A program made the translations under genes and the position numbers. The notes beneath the pieces are model-generated. The model did no database searches. It had not been told where the DNA came from and saw nothing but the letters and a program-made list of their open reading frames with translations. Below are positions 62,867 to 64,000 of a stretch of DNA of 64,000 nucleotides, one piece after another; position 1 is the first letter of the stretch; the number at the start of each line of letters is the position of its first letter. Source of the DNA: Rhizobiales bacterium 2SD (GTDB lineage: Bacteria; Pseudomonadota; Alphaproteobacteria; Rhizobiales; Beijerinckiaceae); the NCBI GenBank assembly GCA_005502805.1, contig SCMY01000006.1:248001-312000 (forward strand). The letters are read 5' to 3'.

Positions 62867-64000
62867 ATGACTGGCATCCGCCTGCGCGGCATGACCTGGG
62901 ACCACCCGCGCGGCTATGATCCGCTCGTCGCCTGCTCGGCGCTCTACAAGGAGCGTGATGGCGTCGAGATCGTCTGGGAAAAGCGCTCGCTCCAGGATTT
63001 CGAATCCTTTCCCGTCGAGGAGCTGGCGCGCCGATACGATCTGATCGTCATCGACCACCCGCATGCCGGACAGGTGGCGCGCGAGGGCTGCCTGTATCCG
63101 CTCGACCAGCAGGGCTTTTCGGCGGAGCGACGCTCGATGCTCGCGGGCTCCGTCGGGCAGTCCTATCAGAGCTATGTCTTCGACGGCCGGCTCTGGGCGT
63201 TGCCGCTGGATGCGGCGGCCCAGGTCCAGGCCTGGCGGCAGGATCTCATCGGCAGCGCACCCGAAACCTGGGACGAAGTCATGATCCTGGCCCGCGCCGG
63301 CAAGGTCGTGCTGCCGTTGCGGGCGCCCCACAGTCTGATGTGCGTGATGACGCTTGCCGCCAATCTCGGCTGGAAGCCGGGCGGCATTGGTGAGGACTTC
63401 ATGCCGCAAACCTTCGGCGTGCCGGTAATCGAGCGGCTCGCCGAACTGGCCGGGCATCTGGACGAGCGCTGCCTTTCATTCGATCCGATCGCAGCGCTGG
63501 ACCTGATGGCGCAGAGCGACGACATCGCCTGCTGCCCGCTCGTCTATGGCTATGTCAGCTATGCCCATGCCGGTTTCCGCTCGCATCGGCTCGCATTCTC
63601 CGACATTCCGTGTCTTGGCTCGATCGGGCCGCTCGGCTCCGTCCTCGGCGGAACCGGCATCGCGGTCTCGGCGAGATCGGAGCATCCCGACGCGGCCGTG
63701 CGCTTCGCCTATTGGGTCGCCTCCGAGGCCGTGCAGCGTGGCCCCTATGCGGCATCGGGCGGCCAGCCGGGCCATGGCTCCGCCTGGCTGGATGCCGCTG
63801 TCGACCAAGCCTCCAATGGCTTCTACAGCCAGACGCGCGCGACGCTCGAAGGCGCCATGCTGAGACCCCGGCACGATGGCTACATGGCCTTTCAGGGCGG
63901 GGCTGCACGCGTGATCTCCGACGGGCTCCTCGCGAAGGCACCGGCAAGGCGGATCGTCGAGGACATCAATCGGCTGGCATGCCGGGCCAGCGGCGCGCAT
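62867..64000 (+). CDS. Solute-binding-protein-like protein without signal peptide (second paralogue, partial)
   Basis: 378 codons are open to the end of the window with no stop, so the C-terminus is missing. It is a paralogue of the preceding gene: it begins MTGIRLRGMTWDHPRGYDPL and shares LIVIDHPHAGQVA, LPLDAAAQVQAWRQDL, TLAANLGW and ALDLMAQSDDIAC with it in the same order. It too has no signal peptide. GAGGA lies 12-14 bases before the ATG at 62867, which is 17 bases after the previous stop. Tandem duplication followed by divergence is likely. Confidence 0.82.
   Translation, partial: MTGIRLRGMTWDHPRGYDPLVACSALYKERDGVEIVWEKRSLQDFESFPVEELARRYDLIVIDHPHAGQVAREGCLYPLDQQGFSAERRSMLAGSVGQSYQSYVFDGRLWALPLDAAAQVQAWRQDLIGSAPETWDEVMILARAGKVVLPLRAPHSLMCVMTLAANLGWKPGGIGEDFMPQTFGVPVIERLAELAGHLDERCLSFDPIAALDLMAQSDDIACCPLVYGYVSYAHAGFRSHRLAFSDIPCLGSIGPLGSVLGGTGIAVSARSEHPDAAVRFAYWVASEAVQRGPYAASGGQPGHGSAWLDAAVDQASNGFYSQTRATLEGAMLRPRHDGYMAFQGGAARVISDGLLAKAPARRIVEDINRLACRASGAH

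Overview
The window is GC-rich and gene-dense. It suggests a Hyphomicrobiales alphaproteobacterium, most like Bosea or a close relative. The grounds are the intergenic element at 832..875 (a repeat I remember from Bosea, Methylobacterium and Bradyrhizobium), the very many GntR/FCD and IclR regulators, the ABC and TRAP transporters, and an amino acid:[carrier protein] ligase locus of the Bradyrhizobium type. No rRNA, tRNA, CRISPR array, prophage or insertion sequence was seen. The genus is inference.

1-25 kb is a run of small catabolic/transport modules, each with its own regulator. It holds a GntR gene (180..830); an orphan peptide-type solute-binding protein with a C45 acyltransferase/amidase, facing an unusual GntR with two winged helices and a class III aminotransferase (890..6026); a rhodanese/FtrA-like divergent pair (6028..7501); and a GntR - flavin reductase - M29 aminopeptidase operon divergent from a full peptide-type ABC transporter (dppABCDF order) with two amidohydrolases inside it (7521..18953). 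A palindrome at 10349..10368 lies between those two operons. After an IlvD/Edd dehydratase (19198..20901) comes a GntR - solute-binding protein - gamma-glutamyltransferase operon (20995..25031). Hairpin-rich intergenic repeats occur at 12079, 14166 and 18978, the last being one element nested in another.

25-41.6 kb is the most striking part: an exopolysaccharide locus joined to an aminoacyl-carrier-protein module. One arm, on the minus strand with 4-bp overlaps throughout, runs GT4, Wzx-type flippase, a double alpha/beta-hydrolase with altered nucleophile elbows, a secreted GH5 glycanase and a second GT4. The other arm, on the plus strand, runs a GumC/Wzc-like protein with a degenerate kinase domain, an O-antigen ligase/polymerase-like membrane protein, then an acyl carrier protein, an acyl-CoA-dehydrogenase-like flavoprotein, an amino acid:[carrier protein] ligase, a DUF1839 protein and a GH2-family protein. 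The layout suggests that an amino acid is activated on the carrier, probably oxidised there, and used to decorate a polysaccharide or its precursor. That function is inference.

41.6-47.7 kb holds an aromatic-amino-acid-lyase homologue whose Ala-Ser-Gly cofactor triad is missing, divergent from a two-subunit class I fumarase/tartrate dehydratase-like enzyme, a quinone oxidoreductase, an IclR regulator and a Bug/TctC binding protein. 48-49.8 kb has motA and motB. 49.8-52.5 kb has DUF6282, cupin and HpcH/HpaI aldolase genes. 52.7-55.7 kb has an amino-acid-binding protein, an Ldh-family dehydrogenase and an SDR. 56-64 kb has a TRAP transporter followed by an IclR regulator, a CoA transferase, an enoyl-CoA hydratase and two paralogous solute-binding-like proteins that lack signal peptides; the second runs off the window end.
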